This document shows, piece by piece, positions 38,296 to 46,261 of a stretch of DNA of 64,000 nucleotides (position 1 is the stretch's first letter; the number at the start of each line of letters is the position of its first letter). The position numbers and the translations under genes were made by a program. Origin of the DNA: Flavobacterium johnsoniae (GTDB lineage Bacteria; Bacteroidota; Bacteroidia; Flavobacteriales; Flavobacteriaceae). The notes below the pieces were generated by a model. That model had not been told where the DNA came from, did not search any database, and saw nothing but the letters and a program-made list of their open reading frames with translations. The DNA lies in the NCBI RefSeq assembly GCF_030388325.1, contig NZ_CP103794.1:992001-1056000 (forward strand). The letters are read 5' to 3'.

Positions 38296-39444
38296 ATGCA
38301 ATTTTCTCAAATTTTAGGTCAAGATTACATCAAAAGCCACTTGACAAAAAGTGCTGCATCTGGTAGAATTCCACATGCACAATTATTTGTTGGTCCAGAA
38401 GGAAGCGGAACATTAATTACCGCAATTGCTTATGCTCAGTACATTTTGTGTAGCAATACTGGCAACGAAAATTCGAACGGAAACGATTCCTGCAATCTGA
38501 AGTTCGACAACATTTCTCATCCAGATCTGCATTTTATTTACCCGACTGTTACGACCGAAGATGTCAAAACAAAACCCAAAAGTTTAGATTTTATTCAAGA
38601 CTGGCGAAGCTTTATTCAAGAAATGCCTTACGGTGGTTTATTCGATTGGTATAAAATTCTTGGCGTACAAAACAAACAGGGAGAAATTCGAGTAGAAGAT
38701 GCTCAAGAAGTTTTAAAATCGCTTGCGCTAAAATCTTACGAAGGCGGTTATAAAATCATGATTATCTGGATGGCCGATAAAATGAATATTGCGGCATCAA
38801 ACAAACTCCTGAAACTTTTAGAAGAACCATCAGATAAAACCATGTTTATTCTGATTTCTGAAAACGAAGAAGATATTATTCAGACCATACGTTCTCGTTG
38901 TCAGGTAATTCACTTTAATGCTCTTCCTGAGAAAGTTATCGCCGAAGCTTTGGTTGCACAAGAAAATATAGATCTGAATTTAGCCAAAAAGATTGCACAT
39001 CAAGCACAAGGAAATTTTAATAAAGCTTTGCATTTGCTAAAAGAAGACGATGATGAATTTCCGTTTGAACAATGGTTTGTTAATTGGGTTCGCGCCGCTT
39101 TTAGAGCAAAAGGAAATGCTGCTGCCATTCAGGATTTAATTTCATGGAGCGAACAAATTGCTGCGCTGGGACGCGAAAGCCAGAAAAAATTTATTCAATA
39201 TTGCATCGAAATGTTCCGACAAGCTTTGATGTTAAATTATCAAGCGCCAAGTTTGGTTTACATCGAACCAAAAGTCGATAAGTTTAAACTGGAAAATTTT
39301 GCTCCTTTTGTAAACGGAAATAACATTCATGAAATTTTCAAAGAACTTTCAGATGCGATGTATCACATTGAAAGAAACGGAAATGCAAAAATAATTTTAA
39401 CCGATTTATCCATCAAATTAACTCGTTTAATTCATAAAAAATAA
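38296..39444 (+). CDS. holB: DNA polymerase III subunit delta'
   Basis: 382 residues. AAA+ clamp-loader fold: FSQILGQDYIKSHL, RIPHAQLFVGPEGSGT, where the P-loop Lys is replaced by Thr as expected for the non-hydrolysing delta' subunit, KSYEGGYKIMIIWMADKMN, LLKLLEEPSDKTMFILISE, and the SRC motif in QTIRSRCQ. It should open and load the sliding clamp with DnaX and HolA during replication. The zinc-binding Cys cluster of other delta' proteins is reduced to two Cys (about residues 54 and 68). It is followed 7 bp later by a DoxX-like gene. Confidence 0.88.
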   Translation: MQFSQILGQDYIKSHLTKSAASGRIPHAQLFVGPEGSGTLITAIAYAQYILCSNTGNENSNGNDSCNLKFDNISHPDLHFIYPTVTTEDVKTKPKSLDFIQDWRSFIQEMPYGGLFDWYKILGVQNKQGEIRVEDAQEVLKSLALKSYEGGYKIMIIWMADKMNIAASNKLLKLLEEPSDKTMFILISENEEDIIQTIRSRCQVIHFNALPEKVIAEALVAQENIDLNLAKKIAHQAQGNFNKALHLLKEDDDEFPFEQWFVNWVRAAFRAKGNAAAIQDLISWSEQIAALGRESQKKFIQYCIEMFRQALMLNYQAPSLVYIEPKVDKFKLENFAPFVNGNNIHEIFKELSDAMYHIERNGNAKIILTDLSIKLTRLIHKK

Positions 39445-39451
39445 AATTCAA

Positions 39452-39835
39452 ATGAACAATGTTGCCTCCATTTTGCTTTTGGCTTTTTTAGCTTTGACTT
39501 TCTTACAATCGGGTTACGAAAAAATTTTTTATTGGAAAGATAATGTAGCTTGGCTAAAAGAACATTTTGCTAAAACTCCTTTAAAAAATCAAGTTCCGCT
39601 TGCTCTTTTGCATTTGTTGATTTTAGAATTAATTTCAGGAATTTTATGTGTTGTCGGAGGTATTCAGCTTTTAACAAATAACGGAAGAGAATTTGGTTTT
39701 TACGGAGCAATATTTTCTTGTATCTGTTTGTTAATGATGCTTTTCGGACAAAGACTTGCTAAAGATTACGATGGTGCGAGAACCATTGTTATTTATTTTA
39801 TACCTGCTGTAATGGCGGTTTATTGGTTGAACTAA
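39452..39835 (+). CDS. DoxX-like small integral membrane protein
   Basis: 127 residues with four predicted membrane helices (about 5-22, 48-70, 77-98, 105-124) and the DoxX-type motif LQSGYEKIFYWKDNVAWLKEHF after helix 1. DoxX/SURF4-like proteins sit in the inner membrane, and some are linked to quinone or thiol redox chemistry; the role here is not known. It is 7 bp downstream of holB and probably co-transcribed. The inverted repeat just after it may end the transcript. Confidence 0.75.
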   Translation: MNNVASILLLAFLALTFLQSGYEKIFYWKDNVAWLKEHFAKTPLKNQVPLALLHLLILELISGILCVVGGIQLLTNNGREFGFYGAIFSCICLLMMLFGQRLAKDYDGARTIVIYFIPAVMAVYWLN

Positions 39836-39840
39836 AATAT

Positions 39841-39902
39841 GCCACAGATTTCACAGATTTCCACAGATTTTTTTAATCATTTTAATCTGCGAAATCTGTG
39901 GC
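39841..39902. repeat. inverted repeat after the DoxX gene
   Basis: Arms GCCACAGATTTCACAGATT (39841-39859) and its complement with one mismatch (39884-39902) enclose a T-rich 24-nt loop that repeats CCACAGATTT. It is followed by AAAAAAAGCC. This word pair is one I have seen as a dispersed Flavobacterium repeat. It could also act as a terminator for the holB-doxX transcript. Confidence 0.6.
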
Positions 39903-39948
39903 AAAAAAAGCCTTTTTTTGGGCGTTAAAACAAATTTTATTTAAAAAA

Positions 39949-40458
39949 ATGAATCCAAAACATCCTTCAGAATCTTTAACTATTTTAACTGATTTAGTTT
40001 TACCGAGCGAAACAAATCCTTTAAACAATCTTTTTGGTGGCGAATTATTAGCCAGAATGGATCGTGCTGCAAGTATTGCGGCTCGCAGACATTCGCGCCG
40101 AATTGTAGTGACCGCTTCTGTAAATCACGTTGCTTTTAACAGAGCCATTTCGCTTGGAAGCGTTGTAACTGTAGAAGCAAAAGTCTCAAGATCATTCAAA
40201 AGTTCTATGGAAGTTTTTATTGATGTTTGGGTAGAAGATCGCGAATCTGGAAACAGAACAAAAGCAAACGAAGCAATTTATACTTTCGTTGCCGTTGATG
40301 ACACCGGAAGACCAGTTGAAGTTCCAGCAATTGTTCCAGAAACAGAACTTGAAATTCAGCGTTTTGATGCTGCGCTTCGTCGTAAACAGTTGAGTTTACT
40401 GCTTGCAGGAAAAATAAAACCGTCTGATGCTACCGAATTAAAAGCTTTATTTTTATAG
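39949..40458 (+). CDS. acyl-CoA thioesterase, hotdog fold
   Basis: 169 residues from the ATG at 39949; an in-frame extension upstream would run into the inverted repeat and is unlikely. The YciA/BACH-type signature is clear: LTDLVLPSETNPLNNLFGGELLARMDRAASIAARRHS, with Asn and Asp (LNNLFGGELLARMD) in the catalytic region, then VTASVNHVAFNRAI and LGSVVTVEAKVSRSFKSSMEVFIDVWVEDRESG, and IYTFVAVDDTGRP. It should hydrolyse acyl-CoA esters in the cytoplasm. The last 30 residues extend the hotdog with a helical tail. It precedes recA by 160 bp. Confidence 0.9.
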   Translation: MNPKHPSESLTILTDLVLPSETNPLNNLFGGELLARMDRAASIAARRHSRRIVVTASVNHVAFNRAISLGSVVTVEAKVSRSFKSSMEVFIDVWVEDRESGNRTKANEAIYTFVAVDDTGRPVEVPAIVPETELEIQRFDAALRRKQLSLLLAGKIKPSDATELKALFL

Positions 40459-40563
40459 AAAAGTTGTGACAATTTGGAACAATTTGCCGCAATCAAACTC
40501 GGAAAAAAAGAACTAATTTTACAATCTCTAAAGTTGCAACAAATAAATAAAGAAGTTTTTTCT

Positions 40564-40571
40564 TACTTTTG
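40564..40571 (+). promoter_or_regulatory. recA: candidate -7 element for recA
   Basis: TACTTTTG-type match to TAnnTTTG, about 47 bp before the recA ATG. The nearest upstream TTG (40534-40536) is 27 nt away, too far for a standard -33. No LexA-type SOS box is visible. Confidence 0.4.
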
Positions 40572-40617
40572 TTTATACGGCTAAAAAAATAACAATTAAG
40601 ATAATTAATATAAAAAG

Positions 40618-41625
40618 ATGAGTTCAGAAAAAGAAGCCAAATTAAAAGCGTTACAATTAACGCTTGATAAACTTGACAAAACCTACGGAAAAGGAACCGT
40701 AATGAAAATGGGCGACAGAGCCATTGTAGAAGTAGAAACGATTTCTTCTGGCTCACTTGGCGTTGATTTAGCACTTGGTGTAAACGGATATCCAAAAGGA
40801 AGAATTATAGAAATATATGGTCCAGAATCTTCTGGAAAAACTACTTTGACGCTTCATGCAATTGCCGAAGCTCAAAAAGCGGGCGGTATTGCTGCCTTTA
40901 TCGATGCGGAACACGCTTTCGATAGAAATTATGCAGAAAAATTAAATGTAGATATTGAGAATTTAATCATTTCTCAACCAGACAACGGAGAACAGGCTTT
41001 AGAAATTGCTGAAAACCTAATTCGTTCTGGTGCAATTGATATCGTGGTAATTGACTCGGTAGCAGCTTTAACACCGAAAAGTGAAATTGAAGGCGAAATG
41101 GGAGATTCTAAAATGGGACTTCATGCGCGATTAATGTCTCAAGCTTTAAGAAAACTTACTGGAACTATCAGTAAAACAAATTGTACTGTATTCTTTATCA
41201 ACCAGCTTCGTGAAAAAATTGGTGTAATGTTCGGAAATCCAGAAACTACAACTGGAGGTAACGCACTTAAATTTTACGCTTCTGTACGTTTAGATATTCG
41301 TCGTTCGGCTCAAATTAAAGACGGTGAAAACGTAATTGGTAACAGAACTAAAGTTAAAATCGTTAAAAATAAAGTGGCACCGCCTTTTAAAACTGCCGAA
41401 TTCGATATTATGTACGGAGAAGGAGTTTCTAAAACTGGTGAAATTCTAGATTTAGCCGTAGAATTTGACATCGTTAAAAAAGCAGGATCTTGGTTCAGCT
41501 ACGGCGATACAAAATTAGGTCAAGGACGTGACGCTGTTAAAACTTTAATTAAAGACAATCCAGAACTTGCTGACGAACTAGAAGTTAAAATTAAAGAACA
41601 TATCAAAGAATTAGCAAACGCTTAA
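40618..41625 (+). CDS. recA: recombinase RecA
   Basis: 335 residues, usual length. Walker A at 68-75 (GPESSGKT), the catalytic region [10 protein letters not shown], Walker [20 protein letters not shown]1/L2 DNA-binding loops ([44 protein letters not shown]) and the C-terminal domain are intact. The protein forms filaments on single-stranded DNA for homologous recombination and SOS signalling. The C-terminal tail is short and ends EHIKELANA rather than strongly acidic. A terminator follows. Confidence 0.99.
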   Translation: MSSEKEAKLKALQLTLDKLDKTYGKGTVMKMGDRAIVEVETISSGSLGVDLALGVNGYPKGRIIEIYGPESSGKTTLTLHAIAEAQKAGGIAAFIDAEHAFDRNYAEKLNVDIENLIISQPDNGEQALEIAENLIRSGAIDIVVIDSVAALTPKSEIEGEMGDSKMGLHARLMSQALRKLTGTISKTNCTVFFINQLREKIGVMFGNPETTTGGNALKFYASVRLDIRRSAQIKDGENVIGNRTKVKIVKNKVAPPFKTAEFDIMYGEGVSKTGEILDLAVEFDIVKKAGSWFSYGDTKLGQGRDAVKTLIKDNPELADELEVKIKEHIKELANA

Positions 41626-41654
41626 TATCATAAAGTCAACAAAAGACTTATTAT

Positions 41655-41688
41655 AAAACCCTGACAATTGTCGGGGTTTTTTATTTTT
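41655..41688 (+). terminator. terminator of recA
   Basis: Stem AAAACCCTGACAA/TTGTCGGGGTTTT with one T:G pair and almost no loop, then TTATTTTT. It begins about 30 bp after the recA stop. Confidence 0.8.
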
Positions 41689-41689
41689 C

Positions 41690-41863
41690 AAAAAAAAAAG
41701 AATTTTAGACGCAACCATTTCATTAATTCACCATCTTTTAAAAAAAGTGGTCTGCTTATTCGATACTGCCATATATCAATTTGCAGGTTTTTTTTAGAAT
41801 TTACATTGGTTGGTTATTTGAATTAAAATCCGTTAGTTGTTTGGTGCTAACGGATTTTTACTC
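41690..41863 (+). ncRNA. possible small RNA between two terminators
   Basis: This non-coding segment downstream of the recA terminator ends in its own perfect 12-bp hairpin (AAAATCCGTTAG/CTAACGGATTTT, 41825-41858) with a T-tract. A terminator without an upstream gene suggests a short independent RNA, or read-through control of recA. No promoter consensus is clear. Low certainty. Confidence 0.25.
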
Positions 41864-41982
41864 AGCACTTTATTTTTTTCATTTTACACGCAACCTTTTT
41901 TATTTTTCTTCATCTATAATAATGTGACGTTAACTTGAGTTATAACTAAACTCTTTATTATCAACCATTAATATTTTTAACC

Positions 41983-42087
41983 ATGAAAGAAAAAATAGAA
42001 TTGTTGTACAATAAAAACCGAAGAAAAACCAGATTGAAATTTAAAAAAGTATTACGTTTTATTTCGGAAAAAATAATTCATAGATAA
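41983..42087 (+). CDS. very small basic protein (34 residues), possible
   Basis: An ATG ORF of 34 codons encoding a strongly basic helical peptide with 14 Lys/Arg (for example NKNRRKTRLKFKKVLRF). It has its own space between two terminators (41858 and 42123), with AT-rich upstream DNA including TTAACTTGAG near 41931-41940. Candidate roles are an RNA- or membrane-binding peptide or toxin. Only the position, composition and framing terminators support it. Confidence 0.4.
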   Translation: MKEKIELLYNKNRRKTRLKFKKVLRFISEKIIHR

Positions 42088-42122
42088 ATTTTGAATAAAA
42101 ATGGGGGTTTTTAATTCAAAAT

Positions 42123-42158
42123 AAAAGCCGGTAGATTTAAGTAGATCTACCGGCTTTT
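42123..42158. terminator. bidirectional terminator between tiny ORF and acyltransferase gene
   Basis: Perfect 14-bp arms AAAAGCCGGTAGAT (42123-42136) and ATCTACCGGCTTTT (42145-42158), flanked by A and T tracts. It should end both the plus-strand tiny gene and the minus-strand acyltransferase gene (stop at 42177). Confidence 0.85.
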
Positions 42159-42176
42159 CTGTTTTTTATTTTCAAA

Positions 42177-42920
42177 TTACTTTTTATTAAAAGCAATTAA
42201 AGCATCGTATATAATATTTCTAACTCTGTCTTTCAGTTCTTTTCTATGGTCAATAGTTAAACCTTCTGTTTCAATAAATGGCAAAATTCTAGCGCGCATT
42301 TTCCCTGGACTTCCGCTTAAAAAAGTATACGAAAAACGTTCTTTATTATCTGGAAAAACAATCGGCACAATCGGAATCTGGTGATCTATTGCTAATCTAA
42401 AAGCGCCATCTTTAAATTCGTCAAGCAAAACACTTTCATCATCTGGAACGCCGCCTTCTGGAAAAATACAAATACTTAAACCTTGATTTAAGCGGCTTTG
42501 AGCTCTTTTAAAAACTTCATTTTTACTTCTAGATGAATTTCTATCAACCAAAATACAGGTTCTTTTGTAGAAAAATCCAAAAAGCGGAATCTTCACTAAT
42601 TCTTTCTTTCCAACAAAAACAAACGGATTTTTAATTAAAGCCAGCATAAGCATAATATCGGTCATCGATGTATGATTTGCCACAATCATATAACTTTTGC
42701 CTTTAATGAGCTTCTGTTCGCGTTTTACGATATAATAGAAACCCATTCCGAAAAGAATAAATTTAGCCCAAACGCGAGCCATTTTGAAAAAATAAGGATA
42801 ACCTTTCTCTGAAATAATAGAAATCAGTAAAAACGGCAGCATTATAATAATCGGAACCGCCATTACGACGTAAAACCAAACGCGCCAAAGAATCCAAAAA
42901 GCAATTTTTAATATTTTCAT
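42177..42920 (-). CDS. 1-acyl-sn-glycerol-3-phosphate acyltransferase (PlsC family)
   Basis: 247 residues. Membrane helices lie at about 7-37 and 50-63. The acyltransferase motifs are NHTSMTDI (HX4D; His83, Asp88), the ILVDRNSSRS block, FPEGGVPDD (motif III) and the IPIVPIVFPD block (motif IV). It should acylate lysophosphatidate at position 2 during phospholipid synthesis on the inner membrane. A substrate difference (for example ornithine-lipid synthesis) cannot be excluded. It is divergent from trpS, with the GxxExxY unit inserted in between. Confidence 0.88.
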   Translation of the reverse strand: MKILKIAFWILWRVWFYVVMAVPIIIMLPFLLISIISEKGYPYFFKMARVWAKFILFGMGFYYIVKREQKLIKGKSYMIVANHTSMTDIMLMLALIKNPFVFVGKKELVKIPLFGFFYKRTCILVDRNSSRSKNEVFKRAQSRLNQGLSICIFPEGGVPDDESVLLDEFKDGAFRLAIDHQIPIVPIVFPDNKERFSYTFLSGSPGKMRARILPFIETEGLTIDHRKELKDRVRNIIYDALIAFNKK

Positions 42921-42980
42921 AGTTTCAAATGTAGTAAAACCGAAGTGAATATTGATAAAGATTTTTTTTAGTCTATTCCT

Positions 42981-43614
42981 TTTTTAACGCAAAGAGCGCA
43001 AAGGGTTTTCGCAAAGCAAAGAAGTTTCTTTTGAGAATCGTTTTGCTATAAGTTTGCAAAGCTTTGCTTATAAGTTATTTGCAACTCTCCTTATACCATT
43101 TTTTAAAAGGATTTCGCTAAAATTTATGAGTAAACCTAGTTTGTAATTTCCAAGTCTTAAGTATGTTAGTGTTTGTGCCAAATGGTTGGAAGTTAATGAT
43201 TCTACACTTTTTATTTCGATTAGAAATTTATTTTCTACAAGTAAATCAACACGATATGCGCAATCAAGCTTAACTTCTTCAAAAACTAATGGTAAAGCTT
43301 TCTCTTTTTCAACAAGAAGTCCTCGCTGTTTAATTTTATAAAACAGACATTCTTTATATACGTTTTCTAATAAACCAGGTCCAAGTTTTTTATGAATTTC
43401 AATAGCTAGTCCAATAACAATATTTGAGATTTCATTTTCTGTCATAATCAAAAAAACATCAAAATTACATATATTTTTCTTACAATTTTTTTAAAAGATT
43501 CTACAAAACTTTACCATAAAAGACAAAGCTTAATGAACTTATAGCAAAGCCATTCTTCAAAAAAATATAACTTCTTTCCTTTGCGAAAACCCTTTGCGCT
43601 CTTTGCGTTAAAAA
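42981..43614. mobile_element. 634-bp inverted-repeat-bounded unit carrying a GxxExxY gene
   Basis: Terminal arms 42981-43026 and 43569-43614 are inverted copies, 45 of 46 bp identical, with the words AACGCAAAGAGCGCAAAGGG. A second, inner block (43041-43066 against 43524-43549) matches inverted at 21 of 26. The only gene inside encodes a PD-(D/E)XK protein of the GxxExxY family on the minus strand. There is no transposase and no obvious target-site duplication. Removing the unit would leave an ordinary gap of about 145 bp between the plsC-type gene and trpS, so it looks inserted. Confidence 0.6.
43068..43445 (-). CDS. GxxExxY protein (PD-(D/E)XK nuclease-fold family)
   Basis: 125 residues from the ATG at 43445; a TTG two codons upstream is less likely. 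The name-giving motif is GPGLLENVYKECL (Gly-x-x-Glu-x-x-Tyr; Glu27). Next come YRVDLLVENKFLIEIKS, giving the nuclease-like Asp67 and Glu77-x-Lys79 triad, then HLAQTLTYLRLGNYKLGLLINF (Gln91/Tyr95) and the usual ending IRRVANN. The length and motifs are complete. Proteins of this kind have the fold of restriction-type endonucleases, but no cellular role is established that I know of. Its stop codon lies at the inner edge of the left inverted repeat. Confidence 0.9.
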   Translation of the reverse strand: MTENEISNIVIGLAIEIHKKLGPGLLENVYKECLFYKIKQRGLLVEKEKALPLVFEEVKLDCAYRVDLLVENKFLIEIKSVESLTSNHLAQTLTYLRLGNYKLGLLINFSEILLKNGIRRVANNL

Positions 43615-43699
43615 TAACCTCAAAACATTGTGATAAACCTTTACTCACTTTGCGGTTAAAAAAAACATCACGACATTTGCAATTCAGAAAAAATCTAGA

Positions 43700-44674
43700 A
43701 TGGCAAAAATACTTACGGGTGTTCAAAGTACAGGAACACCGCATTTAGGAAATTTATTAGGAGCAATTATTCCAGCAATCGAATTATCAAACAATCCGGC
43801 AAACGAATCCTATTTGTTTATTGCTGATTTGCATTCAATCACTCAAATTAAAGATGGAAAAACTTTAAGAGAAAACACCTATAGTACTGCTGCAGCTTGG
43901 CTTGCGTGCGGTTTAAATCCTGAAAAAGTTACTTTTTACAGACAATCTGATGTGGTGCAGACTACTGAACTGACTTGGTATTTAAGTTGTTTTTTTCCAT
44001 TCCAAAGATTGACTTTAGCGCATTCGTTCAAGGATAAAGCAGATCGTTTAGACGACGTAAATGCTGGACTTTTTACCTATCCGATGTTAATGGCTGCTGA
44101 TATTTTATTATATGATGCTGAATTTGTTCCTGTTGGAAAAGACCAGTTGCAGCATTTAGAAATTACTCGTGATGTTGCTGCACGTTTTAATCACCAAATG
44201 GGTGAAACATTCGTTCTTCCAGAAGCTAAAATTCAGGAAAACATTATGTTGATTCCAGGAACAAATGGTGGTAAAATGAGTAAATCTGCCAACAATATCA
44301 TCAATATTTTCTTGGACGACAAAACCTTACGCAAGCAAGTAATGAGTATTGAAACAGATTCGACGCCACTTGAAGATCCAAAAAACCCAGATACTTGTAA
44401 TGCTTTTGCTATTTATTCTTTGTTAGCAAATGAAGAGCAAATTGCGCAAATGAGAGCAAATTATTTAGGCGGAAATTATGGTTACGGCCACGCAAAACAA
44501 GCTTTGTTTGAATTGATTACAGAGAAATTTAAAACCGAAAGAGAAAAATATAATTACTACATCAATAATCTTGAAGAAGTTGATTCTTTGCTAAAAAAAG
44601 GTGCTGAAAAGGCTTCTGTAATTGCAGATGGTGTTTTAGCAAAAGTAAGAGAGGTTTTAGGATTTCAGAAGTAG
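43700..44674 (+). CDS. trpS: tryptophan--tRNA ligase
   Basis: 324 residues. Class I aminoacyl-tRNA synthetase: VQSTGTPHLGNLLGA holds the HIGH-type motif, VGKDQLQHLEITRDVAARFN is the Trp/ATP region and GGKMSKSANN the KMSKS loop. Charges tRNA-Trp. It starts 85 bp after the right arm of the GxxExxY unit; the leader contains CTTTGCGGTTAA, a word shared with other dispersed repeats here. A terminator follows at 44701-44737. Confidence 0.98.
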   Translation: MAKILTGVQSTGTPHLGNLLGAIIPAIELSNNPANESYLFIADLHSITQIKDGKTLRENTYSTAAAWLACGLNPEKVTFYRQSDVVQTTELTWYLSCFFPFQRLTLAHSFKDKADRLDDVNAGLFTYPMLMAADILLYDAEFVPVGKDQLQHLEITRDVAARFNHQMGETFVLPEAKIQENIMLIPGTNGGKMSKSANNIINIFLDDKTLRKQVMSIETDSTPLEDPKNPDTCNAFAIYSLLANEEQIAQMRANYLGGNYGYGHAKQALFELITEKFKTEREKYNYYINNLEEVDSLLKKGAEKASVIADGVLAKVREVLGFQK

Positions 44675-44700
44675 AAATAAAATCTATTCTTAGAAAATAT

Positions 44701-44737
44701 AACGTTGATCAACTTAAAATTGGTCAACGTTTTTTTT
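44701..44737 (+). terminator. terminator of trpS
   Basis: Stem AACGTTGATCAA/TTGGTCAACGTT (one mismatch) followed by eight T. It begins 27 bp after the trpS stop. Confidence 0.85.
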
Positions 44738-44785
44738 AATTAATTTTCGTAACTTCATATATATTAATCTTTTAAAAAGAAAAAG

Positions 44786-44911
44786 ATGAACAAATACATA
44801 GAAGATTACGACATTCCGCCATACTTATTTCAAATTATAAATATACTTTTTGGCGTACTCTTGATTTTTATTCTTTATAAAATATACAAGCATATCAAAA
44901 ACAAAAAATAA
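44786..44911 (+). CDS. very small membrane protein (41 residues)
   Basis: An ATG ORF of 41 codons preceded by the A/G-rich AAAAAGAAAAAG. The N-terminus (MNKYIEDYDIPPYLFQ) is polar and followed by one hydrophobic helix (about 17-33, IINILFGVLLIFILYKI) and a basic tail (YKHIKNKK). This is the standard form of a single-span small membrane protein with the basic end inside. It starts after the trpS terminator and would need its own promoter (TAACTTCA near 44750). It stops 12 bp short of the convergent dprA stop. Confidence 0.5.
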   Translation: MNKYIEDYDIPPYLFQIINILFGVLLIFILYKIYKHIKNKK

Positions 44912-44922
44912 GATTTTCTGCG

Positions 44923-46023
44923 TTAAATTGACTCAAAAAGTTTTCCAGGTAAAGGTCTTATTAAGCCTTTTAATTCCATATTCAACAAAATGGCTGACAT
45001 TTTATAAATTGGAAAATCACACTCAACAGCAATAATATCTAATAAATCTTTACCATTTTTTTGAAGAAAATCGTAGATCTTTTGCTCGTCAGGTTCAAGC
45101 TCAACAAAAAGTTGTTTCTGAATGTTTTTAGGATTTTCTTTGATATCCCAATTGAGCATATAAATTAAATCGGCAGCATTAGTTAACACATTCGCTTTCT
45201 GAGTTTTAATCAGATTATTGCAACCCTGACTATACTTATCTGTTACTCTTCCGGGAACTGCAAACACATCGCGATTGTAGTCGTTTGCCATATTTGCTGT
45301 AATTAAAGAACCGCCTTTATCAGCAGATTCAATTACTATGGTTGCCTCCGTCATTCCTGCTACAATCCGATTTCGGCGAACAAACTTTTCTTTATCTGGG
45401 TTAGAATCACTCCAAAATTCTGTGATAAAACCACCATTTTCTTCCATTCTTGCCATGTACTTTTTATGCGAACTCGGATAAATACGATTCAACCCATGCG
45501 CCAAAACACCAATCGTTTGCAGATTATAATCCATTGCTGCTTGATGTGCAACGATATCAACTCCATACGCAAATCCGCTGACAATTATCGGATCTAAAGG
45601 CGCCAAATCTTCAATGAGTTTTCGGCAAAAATCTGTTCCATAAGAAGTTATCTGGCGTGTTCCGACAATACTGATCATTTTCTTTTTCTCAAAATCAATA
45701 TTTCCTGCGGTGAAAATAAGAATCGGTGCATCAAAACAATGCTTTAATTTTTCTGGATATTTTTGATCCTGAAAATAAGAAACATTGATTTTGTTTTTTC
45801 TAATGAATTCCAACTCGTTTTCAGCTTTTTGAAAAATGGTTTTATCCCTTAAATTTTTTAGCAACACCGATCCAATTCCGTCAACTGCTGCTAATTGTGT
45901 ATTTTTTGCTTTAAAAATATCCGATGCATTTCCAAAAGATTGAAGTAATTTTTTACCCATTATATCTCCCACTCCATCAACTTTTAGCAACGCTAATAAA
46001 TTAAATAAATCTTGATCGTTCAT
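44923..46023 (-). CDS. dprA: DNA-processing protein DprA
   Basis: 366 residues. N-terminal helix-hairpin-helix region (LLKVDGVGDIMGKKLLQSFG; VDGIGSVLLKNL). Then the Rossmann-like DprA core: ISIVGTRQITSYG, IVSGFAYGVDIVAHQAA, RNRIVAGMTEATIVIESADKGGSLITA, FAVPGRV. A C-terminal winged-helix-like domain follows (about 300-366). DprA loads RecA on incoming single-stranded DNA during natural transformation. recA lies 3.3 kb away. The gene is divergent from the HU-SPOR gene. Confidence 0.96.
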   Translation of the reverse strand: MNDQDLFNLLALLKVDGVGDIMGKKLLQSFGNASDIFKAKNTQLAAVDGIGSVLLKNLRDKTIFQKAENELEFIRKNKINVSYFQDQKYPEKLKHCFDAPILIFTAGNIDFEKKKMISIVGTRQITSYGTDFCRKLIEDLAPLDPIIVSGFAYGVDIVAHQAAMDYNLQTIGVLAHGLNRIYPSSHKKYMARMEENGGFITEFWSDSNPDKEKFVRRNRIVAGMTEATIVIESADKGGSLITANMANDYNRDVFAVPGRVTDKYSQGCNNLIKTQKANVLTNAADLIYMLNWDIKENPKNIQKQLFVELEPDEQKIYDFLQKNGKDLLDIIAVECDFPIYKMSAILLNMELKGLIRPLPGKLFESI

Positions 46024-46227
46024 ATTTTTAAAACATTATGTAAAATAGAAAATAATATTTTGTTTTTCTAAAGTGCAAATATGAATAAAATCAAAGTAAT
46101 TTCTTAATAAATTTTTAATTTAAAAATAAGAAACCTAGGCAAGACAGAGAAATTCAATATTTAAGATACTGATTATTAATTGTCTAAAAATATATCTCAA
46201 TTGTTAATAAAAATTGTGAATAAAATT

Positions 46228-46256
46228 TTGATAACTATAAGCGTTGCATAACTTTG
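46228..46256 (+). promoter_or_regulatory. promoter of the HU-SPOR gene, probably leaderless
   Basis: TTG at 46228-46230, 18 nt, then TAACTTTG at 46249-46256. The ATG (46262) follows after 5 nt, so the transcript would be leaderless or nearly so. An alternative upstream TTG start at 46244 lies inside this promoter and is rejected. Confidence 0.6.
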
Positions 46257-46261
46257 TCAAT

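Larger units (their letters stand above)
41626..42176. other. 551-bp intergenic region with three terminator hairpins and a tiny ORF
   Basis: Between recA and the acyltransferase gene lie three strong hairpins (41655-41688, 41825-41863, 42123-42158). They divide the gap into two segments: 41690-41825, with no ORF, and 41860-42122, holding a 34-codon basic ORF. Independent short transcripts in either segment are possible. Confidence 0.6.

Noticed and set aside
40459..40617. SOS/LexA box upstream of recA
   Set aside because: No palindromic operator-like sequence seen; only a -7 element.
42981..43614. Classical insertion sequence
   Set aside because: Long inverted ends are present, but the gene inside has no transposase motifs (DDE, HUH, serine or tyrosine recombinase) and no target duplication is evident.
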